In this document: piece by piece, positions 46,284 through 56,064 of the stretch
Layout of the letters: each line of letters begins with the position of its first letter
Position numbering within the stretch: position 1 is the first letter of the stretch
Assembly (NCBI GenBank): GCA_963827545.1
Contig: CAWHBI010000046.1
Location: forward strand, 154,874 to 218,873
DNA from: AWTP1-13 sp963827545
GTDB lineage: Bacteria; Pseudomonadota; Alphaproteobacteria; Rhizobiales; Hyphomicrobiaceae
Reading direction: 5' to 3'
DNA length: 64,000 nucleotides
Notes under the pieces: model-generated
What the model was told of the DNA's origin: nothing
Database searches by the model: none
What the model saw: only the letters and a program-made list of their open reading frames with translations
Translations under genes and position numbers: made by a program

Positions 46284-46475
46284 TCACCAGAGCGTCAACA
46301 GCGCGCCGCCGACAGCCGCGGCCAAACCTGCGCAGACCAAAGCAACCAGAAGCCTTGTGTAGAGCGAGCCGCGCCGCTGGACTGCCTCCAGAGCGTCGAG
46401 CAGGGCGTCCTGCTCCCCCTCGCTCATTTTCTGCCATTCATCGAACGCTGGGAACGACGGCGCCGCCCTCGGCAT
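46284..46475 (-). CDS. Small single-pass membrane protein
   Basis: A 63-residue protein, MPRAAPSFPAFDEWQKMSEG onward, with an acidic amphipathic helix (EQDALLDALEAVQRR) and a C-terminal membrane helix (LLVALVCAGLAAAVGGALLT). Its composition is coding-like and both ends are sensible, but I do not recognise a family. It converges with the HAD gene. Confidence 0.6.
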   Translation of the reverse strand: MPRAAPSFPAFDEWQKMSEGEQDALLDALEAVQRRGSLYTRLLVALVCAGLAAAVGGALLTLW

Positions 46476-46675
46476 GGAACCCCTCCAATCGCCCGCATGT
46501 GCCGACGCTGTGCCTCTGCTGCATCGGCCGAATCGGATTCTAGGGGATCGGCCGCCTGAAGGATTGCATAGGCCACTGGCTGCGCCGCCAGGTCACCGTT
46601 AGCTGCCCAGTAACGAAAGCAAATTACATGACCATTGATCGGCCCTAGCGAGTGTTTACGAGCACTAGGTGGCAC

Positions 46676-46999
46676 ATGCAAACAACCGACCAAGAGAGAG
46701 AAGAAATAGTCAGCGAGAACGAGAGAACCCTCGCGGAAAAATGGCAGAAGGAAGATAGCCTAACTAAAATAGGCGTGCTTATTGGCGTCCCAATTGTTTG
46801 GGCGGTTATCATAGTGATTATTCTTGGTGTAGTCATCTCCATTGGTCACACAATCGAAAATATAGATAGAATAACTGAGCGATGGGAATTTGGCCAATAC
46901 ATATTCGTCCTCTTTGTTGCGATAGTTATTTTCTTTTGTGGAGTTGTGGCTGGCTGGTGGACGCGTGAAAGCGACTATAAAATAGACAGCTGGTTGTAG
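46676..46999 (+). CDS. AT-rich small membrane protein
   Basis: A 107-residue protein starting MQTTDQEREEIVSENERTLA. Two membrane helices lie near GVLIGVPIVWAVIIVIILGV and YIFVLFVAIVIFFCGVVAGW. The reading frame uses many A/T-ending codons (ATA, TTA, AAA), unlike every neighbour, which points to recent acquisition. An ATG at 46652 would add eight residues. Function unknown. Confidence 0.65.
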   Translation: MQTTDQEREEIVSENERTLAEKWQKEDSLTKIGVLIGVPIVWAVIIVIILGVVISIGHTIENIDRITERWEFGQYIFVLFVAIVIFFCGVVAGWWTRESDYKIDSWL

Positions 47000-47008
47000 T
47001 GCGGTTGG

Positions 47009-48454
47009 TCACTTTTCGCTGTCAACGAAAATCTTCCCCGGATTGAGGGTACCCTTGGGGTCCAGCGCCGCCTTGATCTTTCGCAACAGGTCCATGTGCA
47101 CGGCGCTCTTCACCCTGGCGAGCTCGTTGCGCTTCATGACGCCGATGCCGTGCTCGGCCGAGATCGAGCCGTTGAACTCCAGCACCACCGCGTGCACCGC
47201 AGCCACCATCTCGTCCCACAGCGCCATGAACGCGGCCCCGTCCATGCCGACGGGCTGGGAGATGTTGTAGTGGATGTTGCCGTCGCCGAAGTGCCCGAGC
47301 GGCAGCGGCCGCGCTCCCGGGCACACGCGCTGCACCTCCGCGTCGGCCTTGGCGATGAACTCGGGAATGACCGCGACCGGCACCGACACGTCGTTCTTGA
47401 CGCTGGCGCCCTCGGGCTTCTGCGCCTCCGAGTAGGACTCGCGCAGGCGCCAGAAGTCTCGCGCCTGGGATAGCGAGCTGGCGATCACCGCATCGGCAAC
47501 GAGCCCGCGCTCGCTCGCCGTCTCCAACGTGTCGGTCAGCAGCCGCTCGGCTGCGCCGTCTGCCTTGAGGCCCGAGGTCTCCATCAGCACGTACCAGGGG
47601 TAGCGCCCGGCCACGGGATGGCGAGCGCCCGGCACGTGCCGCACCACAAGGTCGAGCACGATGCTGGCGATAACCTCGAAGGCCGTGAGGCTGGTGCCGG
47701 CCGTCTCCTGCGCCAGGCTGAACAGCCCCCGCGCAGAAGCGAGATCTGGCAGCGCCACGAACGCGGTGGCCTTCTCTGCCGGCCTCGGGAACAGCTTGAG
47801 CACCGCCGCGGTGATGACGCCCAGCGTCCCCTCTGAACCGATGAACAGGTCTTTCAGGTCGTAGCCGGTGTTGTCCTTCTTGAGCGCGTTGAGCCCGTCC
47901 CAGATGCGCCCGTCCGCCAGCACCACCTCCAGCCCCAGCACCAGTTGGCGCGCATTGCCGTAGGCGAGCACGCCGACGCCGCCTGCATTGGTGCCTAGGT
48001 TGCCGCCGATCTGGCAGCTGCCCTCCGACGGCAGGCTCAGCGGGAACAGCCGGCCAGCGTTATCGGCAGCGGCCTGCACCTCGGCGAGCGTGAGCCCCGC
48101 CTCCACCGTCATGGTGAAGCCCTGCGCGTCGACGGCCCGCACCCGCTTGAGGCGCCCCACCGACAGCAATACCTCGCCGTTCATGGGCATCTGCCCGCCG
48201 ACCAGGCCGGTGTTGCCGGCCTGCGGCACCACCGCTAGTCCGTGCTCGTTGGCCAGCGCCAGGATCTTCGACACCTCCTGCGTCGTGCCGGGCCGCAGCA
48301 CGATCGAGGCGCGCCCCTCGTACATGTCGCGCCACTCGCGCAGGTAGGGCAGCTGCTGCTCGGGATCGGTGAGGGCGTGGGCCGCTCCCACAATCTCGCG
48401 GAAGCGCTCGATGAGTTGGGGACCCAGCCCCGGCAATCCTGCTCGTTCGTTCAT
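47009..48454 (-). CDS. FAD-linked oxidase, GlcD/D-2-hydroxyacid dehydrogenase type
   Basis: A 481-residue flavoprotein. The FAD-binding part has VLRPGTTQEVSKILALANEH, VVPQAGNTGLVGGQMP and IGGNLGTNAGGVGVLAYGNA. The C-terminal FAD-oxidase_C part has GHFGDGNIHYNI and FNGSISAEHGIGVMKRNELA, with histidines for metal and substrate. It probably oxidises a D-2-hydroxyacid such as D-lactate or D-2-hydroxyglutarate. Its ATG overlaps the end of the Sua5-type gene as ATGA, so they are coupled. The frame is intact. Confidence 0.9.
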   Translation of the reverse strand: MNERAGLPGLGPQLIERFREIVGAAHALTDPEQQLPYLREWRDMYEGRASIVLRPGTTQEVSKILALANEHGLAVVPQAGNTGLVGGQMPMNGEVLLSVGRLKRVRAVDAQGFTMTVEAGLTLAEVQAAADNAGRLFPLSLPSEGSCQIGGNLGTNAGGVGVLAYGNARQLVLGLEVVLADGRIWDGLNALKKDNTGYDLKDLFIGSEGTLGVITAAVLKLFPRPAEKATAFVALPDLASARGLFSLAQETAGTSLTAFEVIASIVLDLVVRHVPGARHPVAGRYPWYVLMETSGLKADGAAERLLTDTLETASERGLVADAVIASSLSQARDFWRLRESYSEAQKPEGASVKNDVSVPVAVIPEFIAKADAEVQRVCPGARPLPLGHFGDGNIHYNISQPVGMDGAAFMALWDEMVAAVHAVVLEFNGSISAEHGIGVMKRNELARVKSAVHMDLLRKIKAALDPKGTLNPGKIFVDSEK

Positions 48455-49405
48455 GGCCCTCTCGCGGCCCGTCTGAGCCGATCGTTGATGGCTTCGCCCA
48501 GACCCTGCTCCGGGACGGCCACGACGGCAATGGCCGTCGCGCCCGAGGCATCGAGCGCCCGCAAGGCCGCGAACAGGTTTGCCGCGGCCTCCGCGAGATC
48601 GCCGGACGCGCTCAAGTTGATCATCGGACCCGCATGATCGGGCACGTCTGGCCCGAACGCCAACAGCGCCTCGCCCGGGCGCACCTCGCGCGCCTCGAGC
48701 CTAAGCTGTGTTGCGGGTGCGTAGTGGCGCGCCAGCATGCCGGGCGATGCCGGCGTTTGGGTCTCTCCGCCCGCAACAGCGATCGGCCGACCCAGCGCAG
48801 CTATGATAGCCTCGCGCGCGACTGCGCCCAGGCGCAGGATGACAGGAGCCTCGCCCGTCACATCCACGACAGTCAACTCCAGCCCGACGGGCGTCGCGCC
48901 GCCGTCCAGGATCATCGCCGTCCGCTCCCCCAGGTCCGCCTCGACATGCGCCGCCGTGGTCGGACTCACATGGCCCGAGCGATTGGCGCTGGGTGCGGCG
49001 ATGGGCAGGTGCGCCGCCCGCAGCAGCGCCTGCGCCACCGGGTGCGCCGGAACGCGCACGGCGATAGTATCGAGGCCGGCCGTGGCGAGCTCGGCCACCG
49101 GACAATCGGCCCGCTTCGGCAAGACAAGCGTCAGCGGCCCTGGCCAGAACGCAGCTCGCCAGCGTCCGCCCTGTTGCCGTCAGTTGGCCGAGCAGGCCCA
49201 CCACCTCGATCGAGCGAACATGCACGATCAACGGATTGAACCGCGGCCGCCCCTTGGCCTCGAACACGGCCGCCACTGCGCGCCCATTGGTTGCATCAGC
49301 GCCGAGCCCGTACACCGTCTCAGTCGGAAACGCCACGAGCCGACCTTCCCGCAACGCTGCGGCGGCGGATTCGATTGCTTCCGGTGTCGCTTTGGGGACG
49401 GCCAT
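48451..49405 (-). CDS. L-threonylcarbamoyladenylate synthase (Sua5 type), one frameshift
   Basis: Makes threonylcarbamoyl-AMP for the t6A modification of tRNAs. The first frame holds RLVAFPTETVYGLGADATNG and FEAKGRPRFNPLIVHV. The second, joined near 49150, holds LTLVLPKRADCPVAELATAG, LPIAAPSANRSGHVSPT and the C-terminal Sua5 domain ASPGMLARHYAPATQLRLEA. At about 318 codons it is the long Sua5 form. Length is 3n+1. Because t6A synthesis is usually essential, a real null mutation is unlikely. Confidence 0.9.
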
Positions 49406-49596
49406 CAGAGCCAGGGCGCGGGCTTACGCATTGTCTTGCGAAGGCGAGCGTTGGGGTTGGGCGCCGCGTTGAGACGAGCAAGGAACCTCCTATAGGCCTC
49501 GGCGCCGACCAAGATCATGGTTCGATCGAGCGGAGCCTCCTCAGTGGCCCGGCGGACGACCGTGTGGCGGCGACGAGGATGCGATGTGACGGACAT
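49405..49596 (-). CDS. Short DUF1778-like (TacA-type) protein
   Basis: A 63-residue protein, MSVTSHPRRRHTVVRRATEE onward. The C-terminal part DRTMILVGAEAYRRFLARLN followed by APPNP-like text and LRKTMRKPAPW resembles the toxin-binding tail of DUF1778 antitoxins. The ribbon-helix-helix DNA-binding half is not evident, and no GNAT toxin gene follows. Its stop overlaps the Sua5 start by one base (TGATG), which suggests coupling. It could be a worn antitoxin or an unrelated small protein. An ATG at 49608 is an alternative start. Confidence 0.5.
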   Translation of the reverse strand: MSVTSHPRRRHTVVRRATEEAPLDRTMILVGAEAYRRFLARLNAAPNPNARLRKTMRKPAPWL

Positions 49597-49715
49597 AGCC
49601 TTTTTCATCTGTTGGCATGGATGCAGGATCGCGATGGCCTTCCTAGTCAAGTCGTTTCCGCCTAAGCTGCCCTAAACGTCAAGGGCGGAACCCGCAAGGC
49701 AAGCGCGAGGGTGCG

Positions 49716-51491
49716 ATGACCTACCAGGCTCCAGTAGACGACATCATGCACTCGCTCAAGACCGCGGCGGGTCTCGACGAGCTGATCAAGGGCGGCGTGC
49801 TCGAAGGCGTGGACGAGGACACCATCCGCGCTGTCATCGAGGAGGCCGGCAAGTTCAGTTCCGAGGTGCTGGAGCCGCTCAGCACGCCCGGCGACCGCAC
49901 CGGCTCCAAGCTGGTCGACGGCAAGGTGGTGACGCCCCCCGGCTGGAAGGAGGCCTACCAGCAGTTCGCCGAGGGCGGCTGGGGCGCGCTGTCGGCGCCG
50001 GAGGAATGGGGCGGCCAGAACCTGCCGGCGATCGTCGCGACCGCTGCCGGGGAAATCTGGAACGCGGCCAACCTGGCCTTCGGGCTGTGCCCGCTGCTGA
50101 CGTTCGGCGCCATCGACGCCATCGAGGCGCAAGGCAGCGAGGAGCTGAAACGCATCTACCTGCCGAAGATGGTGACCGGCGAATGGACCGGCACCATGAA
50201 CCTGACCGAGCCGCACGCCGGCTCCGACCTTGGCCACCTCACGTCGCGGGCCGAGCAGCAGGGCGATGGCAGCTACCGCATCTTCGGCACCAAGATCTTC
50301 ATCACCTACGGCGACCACGAGATGACCGACAACATCATCCATCTCGTGCTGGCCAGGCTTCCCGATGCTCCGCCCGGCACGCGCGGCATCTCGCTGTTCC
50401 TCGTGCCCAAGTATCTCGTCAACAAGGACGGCTCTCTCGGCGCCCGCAACGACGTGATCTGCGCCGGCCTCGAGCACAAACTCGGCATCCATGCGAGCCC
50501 CACCGCCGTGATGAAGTACGGCGAGAAGGACGGCGCCATCGGCTACCTGGTCGGCGAGGAGAACCGCGGCCTCAACGTCATGTTCATCATGATGAACGCG
50601 GCGCGGCTGGCGGTCGGCACGCAGGGCGTATCGGTGGCGGAACGGGCCACGCAGCGCGCCACCGCCTATGCCAAGGAGCGCCGCCAGGGCCGCACGGCGT
50701 CGAGCAGGGGCGGCGAGATGGGCCCCATCATCGAGCACGCCGACATCCGCCGCAGCCTCATGACCATGAAGGCGCTGACCCAGGCCGCGCGCGCCATCTG
50801 CCTCGTCACCGCCAAGGAAACCGACGTTGCGCGCCGCGCCAAGGACCCGGCTCAGCGCGCGGCTGCAGCCAACCGCGTTGCGCTGCTCACGCCCATCGCC
50901 AAGGCGTTCTCCACCGACATCGGCTGCGAGGTCGCCTCCATCGGCGTCCAGGTGCACGGCGGCATGGGCTTCATCGAGGAGACGGGCGCGGCGCAGATCT
51001 ACCGCGACGCCCGCATCCTGCCGATCTACGAAGGCACCAACGGCATCCAGGCGCTCGATCTCGTCACGCGCAAGCTGCCGCTGGAGGGTGGCAACGTGGT
51101 TGCCGGCTACATCGCCGAGCTGCTGCACACGGTGGAAGAAGTGCGCGCCTCCAACCGCCCCGAGTTCGGCCGCATGGGCGAGCGGCTGGGCGAGGCCGTC
51201 GCGGCGCTCGCCGAAGCGTCGCGCTGGATGGGCACGAGCCTGCAGAAGAACCCCGACGCGGCCATGGTGGGCGCCGCGCCATATCTGCGACTGTTCGGGC
51301 TGGCCTCGGGTGGCGTGTACCTGGCTCGCGGCGCGCTCGCCGCCGCACGCAACAGCGGCCAGGTCGAGCCCATCGCCATTGCCCGCTTCTTCGCCGAGAA
51401 CATTGCCAGCGCGGCGCCCGGCCTCAAGGAAACCGTCATCAGCGGCGCCAACTCCACGCTCATGCTCACGCCGGAAGCGCTGTCGGCCTGA
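49716..51491 (+). CDS. Acyl-CoA dehydrogenase (long, C-terminal extended type)
   Basis: A 591-residue FAD enzyme of the FadE-like class with an N-terminal extension (MTYQAPVDDIMHSLKTAAGL) and a C-terminal acyl-CoA dehydrogenase domain (about residues 460-590). Core motifs are GTMNLTEPHAGSDLGHLTSR, FGTKIFITYGDHEMTDNI and VQVHGGMGFIEETGAAQIYR with DARILPIYEGTNGIQA; the Glu of YEGTNG is the likely catalytic base. It performs the first step of beta-oxidation. An enoyl-CoA hydratase, the next step, follows on the same strand. The frame is intact. Confidence 0.94.
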   Translation: MTYQAPVDDIMHSLKTAAGLDELIKGGVLEGVDEDTIRAVIEEAGKFSSEVLEPLSTPGDRTGSKLVDGKVVTPPGWKEAYQQFAEGGWGALSAPEEWGGQNLPAIVATAAGEIWNAANLAFGLCPLLTFGAIDAIEAQGSEELKRIYLPKMVTGEWTGTMNLTEPHAGSDLGHLTSRAEQQGDGSYRIFGTKIFITYGDHEMTDNIIHLVLARLPDAPPGTRGISLFLVPKYLVNKDGSLGARNDVICAGLEHKLGIHASPTAVMKYGEKDGAIGYLVGEENRGLNVMFIMMNAARLAVGTQGVSVAERATQRATAYAKERRQGRTASSRGGEMGPIIEHADIRRSLMTMKALTQAARAICLVTAKETDVARRAKDPAQRAAAANRVALLTPIAKAFSTDIGCEVASIGVQVHGGMGFIEETGAAQIYRDARILPIYEGTNGIQALDLVTRKLPLEGGNVVAGYIAELLHTVEEVRASNRPEFGRMGERLGEAVAALAEASRWMGTSLQKNPDAAMVGAAPYLRLFGLASGGVYLARGALAAARNSGQVEPIAIARFFAENIASAAPGLKETVISGANSTLMLTPEALSA

Positions 51492-51576
51492 GGCGCGCGC
51501 GTCACCTGACAGCATGGATGCCATGGATGCGAATTGGGCGCTGCTCGTTTCGGGAAGGTTGGGCCGCGCAGATCAC

Positions 51577-51735
51577 CCTCCCCTTGACGGGGAGGGTGGC
51601 GAGGCACGTCCTTCACGTGCCGAGCCGGGTGGGGTGAAGCCACAAGGGAAGGCTGCCATTGTGGGGCTACCCCCACCCCTAACCCCTCCCCGCGTCATGG
51701 CGAAGCCATGCTCCGCATGGACGGGGAGGGGGACC
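51577..51735. repeat. Palindromic repeat R1b between beta-oxidation genes
   Basis: CCCTCCCCTTGACGGGGAGG with GTGGCGAGGCACGTCC on the left faces ACCCCCACCCCTAACCCCTC with GGACGGGGAGGGGGA on the right. The right loop carries an extra inner palindrome (CATGGCGAAGCCATG). It occupies most of the gap between the acyl-CoA dehydrogenase and enoyl-CoA hydratase genes. Confidence 0.75.
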
Positions 51736-51781
51736 GGTGGGCGCCCGTGGTTACGGAAGGCCGCTAGCAGCGAGGACACAA

Positions 51782-52579
51782 ATGACCCAGGAAATCGAGA
51801 TCAAGGTCGAGGACGGCGTGCAGGTCATGCGTTTCATGCGCGCCGACAAAAAGAACGCCTTCACCGGCCCCATGTACAACGCCATGTCGGAAGCCCTCGA
51901 CGCGTCGGAGAAGAATGACGCCATCGCCTGCCACTTGTTCATCGGTTCGGGCGGCGTGTTCTCCGCCGGCAACGACATCAACGATTTCATGCGCCGCGCC
52001 CAGGCAAGTCCCTCCGGCGACGGCAAGGGCATCCCGGCACCATCGCTCGAGTTCATCCGCCGCCTGCCCAAGGTGACGAAGCCCATGATCGCCGCGGTCG
52101 ACGGGCTCGCCATCGGCGTCGGCACCACAATGCTGCTGCATTGCGACCTGGTCTACGCCAGCCCGGCCGCCAGCCTGCGCACCCCCTTCCTCGATCTGGG
52201 GCTGATCCAGGAGGCGGGCTCCACCATCCTGGCCCCAGAGCGCATGGGCTACCCGCGCGCCTTCGAGCTCGTCTGCCTGGGCGAGCCCTTCAGCGCCGAG
52301 CGGGCCCTGCAGGCCGGCCTCGTCAACGCCATCGTCCCGGCCGACCAGCTCGAGGCCACCGCCCTCAGGGCTGCAAGGCGCCTGGCCGCCAAGCCGCGCC
52401 AGGCGCTCATGACCTCCCGCCGTCTGCTGCGGAAAAATCACGCCCAGATCAGTGCGATGATCGACGAGGAAGCCCAGAACTACGTGGCCCTGATGCGCTC
52501 GCCCGAGGCTCGGGAAGCCTTCACCGCCTTCCTCGAGAAGCGCCCGCCCGATTTTGCGAAGGCGCGCAAAGGCGGCTGA
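51782..52579 (+). CDS. Enoyl-CoA hydratase/isomerase family protein
   Basis: A 265-residue crotonase-fold protein. The oxyanion-hole segment is GVFSAGNDINDFMRRA and the second loop PMIAAVDGLAIGVGTTMLLH. The first catalytic glutamate of true hydratases is not clear at the second loop, whereas an Asp/Glu follows in LGLIQEAGSTILAP, so an isomerase role is also possible. With the upstream acyl-CoA dehydrogenase it fits beta-oxidation. The ATG at 51782 has GAGGACA upstream. The frame is intact. Confidence 0.88.
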   Translation: MTQEIEIKVEDGVQVMRFMRADKKNAFTGPMYNAMSEALDASEKNDAIACHLFIGSGGVFSAGNDINDFMRRAQASPSGDGKGIPAPSLEFIRRLPKVTKPMIAAVDGLAIGVGTTMLLHCDLVYASPAASLRTPFLDLGLIQEAGSTILAPERMGYPRAFELVCLGEPFSAERALQAGLVNAIVPADQLEATALRAARRLAAKPRQALMTSRRLLRKNHAQISAMIDEEAQNYVALMRSPEAREAFTAFLEKRPPDFAKARKGG

Positions 52580-52600
52580 TCTTCGCCATCAAGGCGCGCC

Positions 52601-52748
52601 AGAGCAAGATCGTTTCTGATCGAAGCGCTTCGCTTCGATCATGGAACGTGAATCTTGCTCTCAAATCCATGAATAGAGCAGGATTCACGCTTCGGCCGCC
52701 ACGTTGCAGCTGAGGTAAAGTGATTCAATCCGAAGCGATCCTGCTCTA
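52601..52748. repeat. Two adjacent long hairpins
   Basis: Hairpin one: AGAGCAAGAT (52601) faces ATCTTGCTCT (ending 52661), enclosing a perfect stem TGATCGAAGC / GCTTCGATCA. Hairpin two: AGAGCAGGAT (52675) faces ATCCTGCTCT (ending 52748). The shared AGAGCANGAT ends mark one repeat family. It lies between the hydratase and a membrane-protein gene. Confidence 0.8.
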
Positions 52749-52758
52749 GTATCCGTCC

Positions 52759-54433
52759 ATGCTACCGCCGCCGCTCGAGACCCGTAGCCTGGGCACCGTG
52801 CGCACACGCCTCGGCGTGGTCCTGCGAACCATAACCCTCGCCGCGCTTCTGCTCCTGCCCGTCGCCGTTGTGGCGGGCTGGTTCGACAGGCTCGCCGTCA
52901 CCGTGGAGAAGGCCAGCGGGCGCGCGGCGCCTCCGGCCAAGGGCGCGCTGGAGAACGCCGTGCGGCACATCCGGTCGCTGCCGGCCAAGACCGAGGGCCT
53001 GGTCCTTGCCGCACAGGGAACGCAGGAGGGCCACTGGCGCTTCGTCAACAAGTCCGGCGAGATGCTCACCGTCGGCACGCCCGACGAGATGAAGCGCGTC
53101 ATCTCGGTGCTGTACCCCGAAGCCAAGGGCGGCACGCGCCTCGCGCTCTACATGACCCAGGACACGGTCTTGCGCGACCGCGCCACGTTGAAGGCACTGC
53201 CTGCGGGCACCGACCTCAACGTCGTGGTGGGGGGCGAGAGCTATCGCCTCGTGCGGCGGACCGAGGGCACGACCGAGCGCCTGTTCGCCGAGATCCGCTC
53301 CAATCTCGTGATCGAGCTGGGCGACCGGCGGCTGTTCGAGGAGGCCTTCTGGCAGCTCGCGCGTCCGCTCAAGGCGGCGAGCGTGCGCGTGCTGGCGCTG
53401 GAGCCGGGCGGCCCGTCGACGCTGTCGGCCTCCCCGCGCATCGACCCAGCCACCAGGCGCGCACTGGTCGACGTGATCGATCCCATGAGCCTGGTCCCGG
53501 CCATGGGTTCCGTCTCCGGCCAGACCCTGCTGATCGTCGGCCGCATCGACCGCGACCTGCTCTACGTCAAGCCGTCGAGCGGGCCGGAGCGGAGCCTGCT
53601 CACCAAGGACCTGTTCCGGGCCGCGGACGATGCCGACGTCAACCTGATCGTGCTGCATGCCTCTACCACGCCGCGCCAGCCCGGTGGCCGCAACTGGCTG
53701 TGGCAGAGGGTGGAAGTGAAGGGCCTGGAGGAAGCGCTGCAGCACGCCCGCTTGGCTGACTTCCTGAACGCGCTGGGTGCGCCCAACCGCCGCCTCGCCG
53801 TCGTGGCCTTGCCGGTCGGCCGGCGGACCGTTCTCGACCTGACGCCCGCCGGCGAGCTGCCCGGCGGCCAGGCGACCCGGCCGGTCAGCGAGCTCTTCTA
53901 CAACATCGTCTCGGATATCACGGGCAAGGTCGCCACCGCCGCCGTGCAGGCCAACCTGCGCAGCGTCGAGCGCCAGCAGGAGCTCGACAAGCGGCTCATG
54001 GCCGGCGTTTCCTCGGATCTGCAGATCGCCTATCTGGTTCTGGCCGTTCTCGGCCTGTTCGGCGTTCCCGTGTCGCGCGCCTGGTGGAGCCGGATCTGGC
54101 CGCCCGAGGTGCCGACGGAGTACGCCGGCCGCGACCGGCTATTGGGCCGCCCGCGCCGTGCGCGCCCTCGCCTTCTGGGTGGTGTTCCTGCCGCTGACGG
54201 CAGTGGCGGCGACGCCCCACAACCTGGCGACCCAGATCTGGGAGGCGGTGACGGGACCCGCGCGCTTCTGGCGCCGGCTGACGGGTCGCCAAGCGCCTGC
54301 TGGCCCCCTGCCCCCGAGGCTGCCGGGAACCGTCCTGCCCGAGGGAACGTCGCTCACTACCCCCAGCAACAGCAGTCGCGACTGGCCCGTTCTCGAACCG
54401 CCCGGCCTGCGCCAGCGCTACCCGAACAGGTAG
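52759..54433 (+). CDS. Exported/membrane protein of unknown function, one frameshift
   Basis: About 558 codons. A membrane helix near the N-terminus (TITLAALLLLPVAVVAGWFD) is followed by a roughly 380-residue region, probably periplasmic, with regular beta-rich text (GTRLALYMTQDTVLRDRATL, GGESYRLVRRTEGTTERLFA). Further helices lie near LQIAYLVLAVLGLFGVPVSR and, after a frame change near 54137, VRALAFWVVFLPLTAVAATP. It ends in a proline-rich tail. Length is 3n+1. I do not recognise the family. Confidence 0.75.
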
Positions 54434-54556
54434 AGCGCCAGGTTGCCAAGGCTGTCCAACGCTTGGCCGCGAGGCTATCGCTCAATGACGCTATGGCCCC
54501 GACGCTTACGGATATCGGGCGGAAGCAATATGCCAATTAGCCGGATTCTGGCGGGC

Positions 54557-55240
54557 TCATGCAATTGGCCTCGGGGCCCTGAAAATGAAGCGAGCGCTAT
54601 AGAAGAAGTACTCGCCCGCGTTGTCCAAGTCGGCGAATTCGTCTGCCCATGCTTGCGGCTCTTCGCGTGCGACATCGTTCCTGCCTGCAACGAAGTCGCA
54701 TGAATCAAGCCAGTCATGCCTTTGCTTAGGCATTTTCCGTCGCATTGAAGGTTGCGGATTGGAAAGGGGCTTGCACCATCGAGATCGAAATCCAGCGGCC
54801 CGCAATGGTCTGGCGAAGCGATCGTGGCAAGCGCGGGTGCGACAATAGCGCCTCCCAGGATTTCATGATCCTGCTCCATGCGGTTTGGATTATCTGAATG
54901 CCAGAGCACGGCATCCCAGTCGGTCGCGACAACGATCGAGCGGCCCCCCGGCCGCAAGACCCGAAAGGCTTCAGACAGGATTTGTCAACGTCCGGCGACA
55001 TACTCTGCGACCTGTGTTCATGACAACGACGTCGAATGAGGCATCCCGACGCATCAATTCTGGTCACATCGCCGACCGACCTCGTACGAAATCCATGCGT
55101 GAATATTCCGCTGCTGTGCGCGCGATCTGATCAGGTCGCAGGCGAAATATCAATCCGCGGGCACGGCACCCGAACTGCCAACGAGCGCACCCATGCCGAC
55201 GCAGCGAGATCCTCGGCCGCACTAGGTCAACACGTGCTCA
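54557..55240 (-). pseudogene. Class I SAM-dependent methyltransferase relic
   Basis: Pieces in successive frames read VTRIDA, AEYV-like text, VLRPGGRSIVVATDWDAVLW then HSDNPNRMEQ, SHPRLPRSL, RAAGF and finally EEPQAWADEFADLDNAGEYF with SARFIF. These match, in order, the second half of methyltransferases with a Methyltransf_11 domain. The start and motif I cannot be recovered and there are at least five shifts plus missing parts, so it is likely a true relic. Confidence 0.65.
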
Positions 55241-55475
55241 CCTTGGGAAAGACCGGCCGCCAATTGTCTCTGATCGTAGCCTTCCACATAGGGTCAGGTA
55301 CGATTTCTTCCAATCTGCGTGCGGACTTCGCTCAAGTAAATTTGAGCGCGCTCATCCTCGCCGCCAATAACTGATCGCAGTTGAAATCGCCTGCCTGGGC
55401 TCGGTCGCGACTTCATCCTGCAACCCGCGGCGCCGGGCTGCCAAGGCGAGCGCGGAGCGACGCAATCGGGCCTGC
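55241..55475. other. Intergenic stretch, nothing assigned
   Basis: About 235 bases between the methyltransferase relic and the GNAT gene. No motif-bearing frame or repeat is visible. Confidence 0.35.
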
Positions 55476-56064
55476 CTAAAACGCGTCCGTCACGCCATAC
55501 GCCGCCATCTGCGCCTGGAAGCGCGCCACATCGTGGCTCAGGATGACGATGTCGTGCGTCTCCCCGGCGGCATCCTTGACGTAGCCGTTCAGCATCGCCT
55601 CGGGGCGGAAGCCCAGGCCCTCGAACACCGCCACGGCGCCCTTCTGGTCCACCGTCATCAGCGCGGTGAGCTTCTCCAGCCCCAGCTCCAGCGCCATCGC
55701 GAAGCACTCCTGGATCAGCACGCGCCCCAAGCCCTTGCCGCGATAGTCGGGCGCCACTGCAATGCGCAGCTCGCCCACGTGCGGCGACCAGGACAGCTTG
55801 TCGTGCACGATCGCCGTGGTGCCCACCACAGCACCGTCCCGCACCGCTACCAGGCTGGCAACACGCCCCTCGGCGATGGCCCGCAGCCACGCCGCCAGCA
55901 CCTTCGCCTGGCGCACATCGCGGCGCATGAACAGCAAGTCATGGGCCGGGAAGCCTCTGCGCGAACGCCAGCACGGCTGCTTCGTCGCCCGCGCCCATGC
56001 GGCGCAGCTCCACCTCGATGCCGTCGCACGTGACGTTGCGCGGATACGCGCGAGGTTCGCTCAT
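55476..56064 (-). CDS. GNAT-family N-acetyltransferase, one frameshift
   Basis: About 196 codons. The first frame is MSEPRAYPRNVTCDGIEVEL ... AAVLAFAQRLP; the second, joined near 55941, is LFMRRDVRQAKVLAAWLRAI followed by the acetyl-CoA motif LRIAVAPDYRGKGLGRVLIQ and FEGLGFRPEAMLNGYVKDA. Length is 3n+1. Its ATG overlaps the stop of the PhaC-like gene as ATGA, so it is the third gene of that operon. The acceptor is unknown. Confidence 0.85.

Noticed and set aside
49662..51524. 620-codon open frame on the minus strand
   Set aside because: Antisense of the intact acyl-CoA dehydrogenase gene, which has all family motifs.
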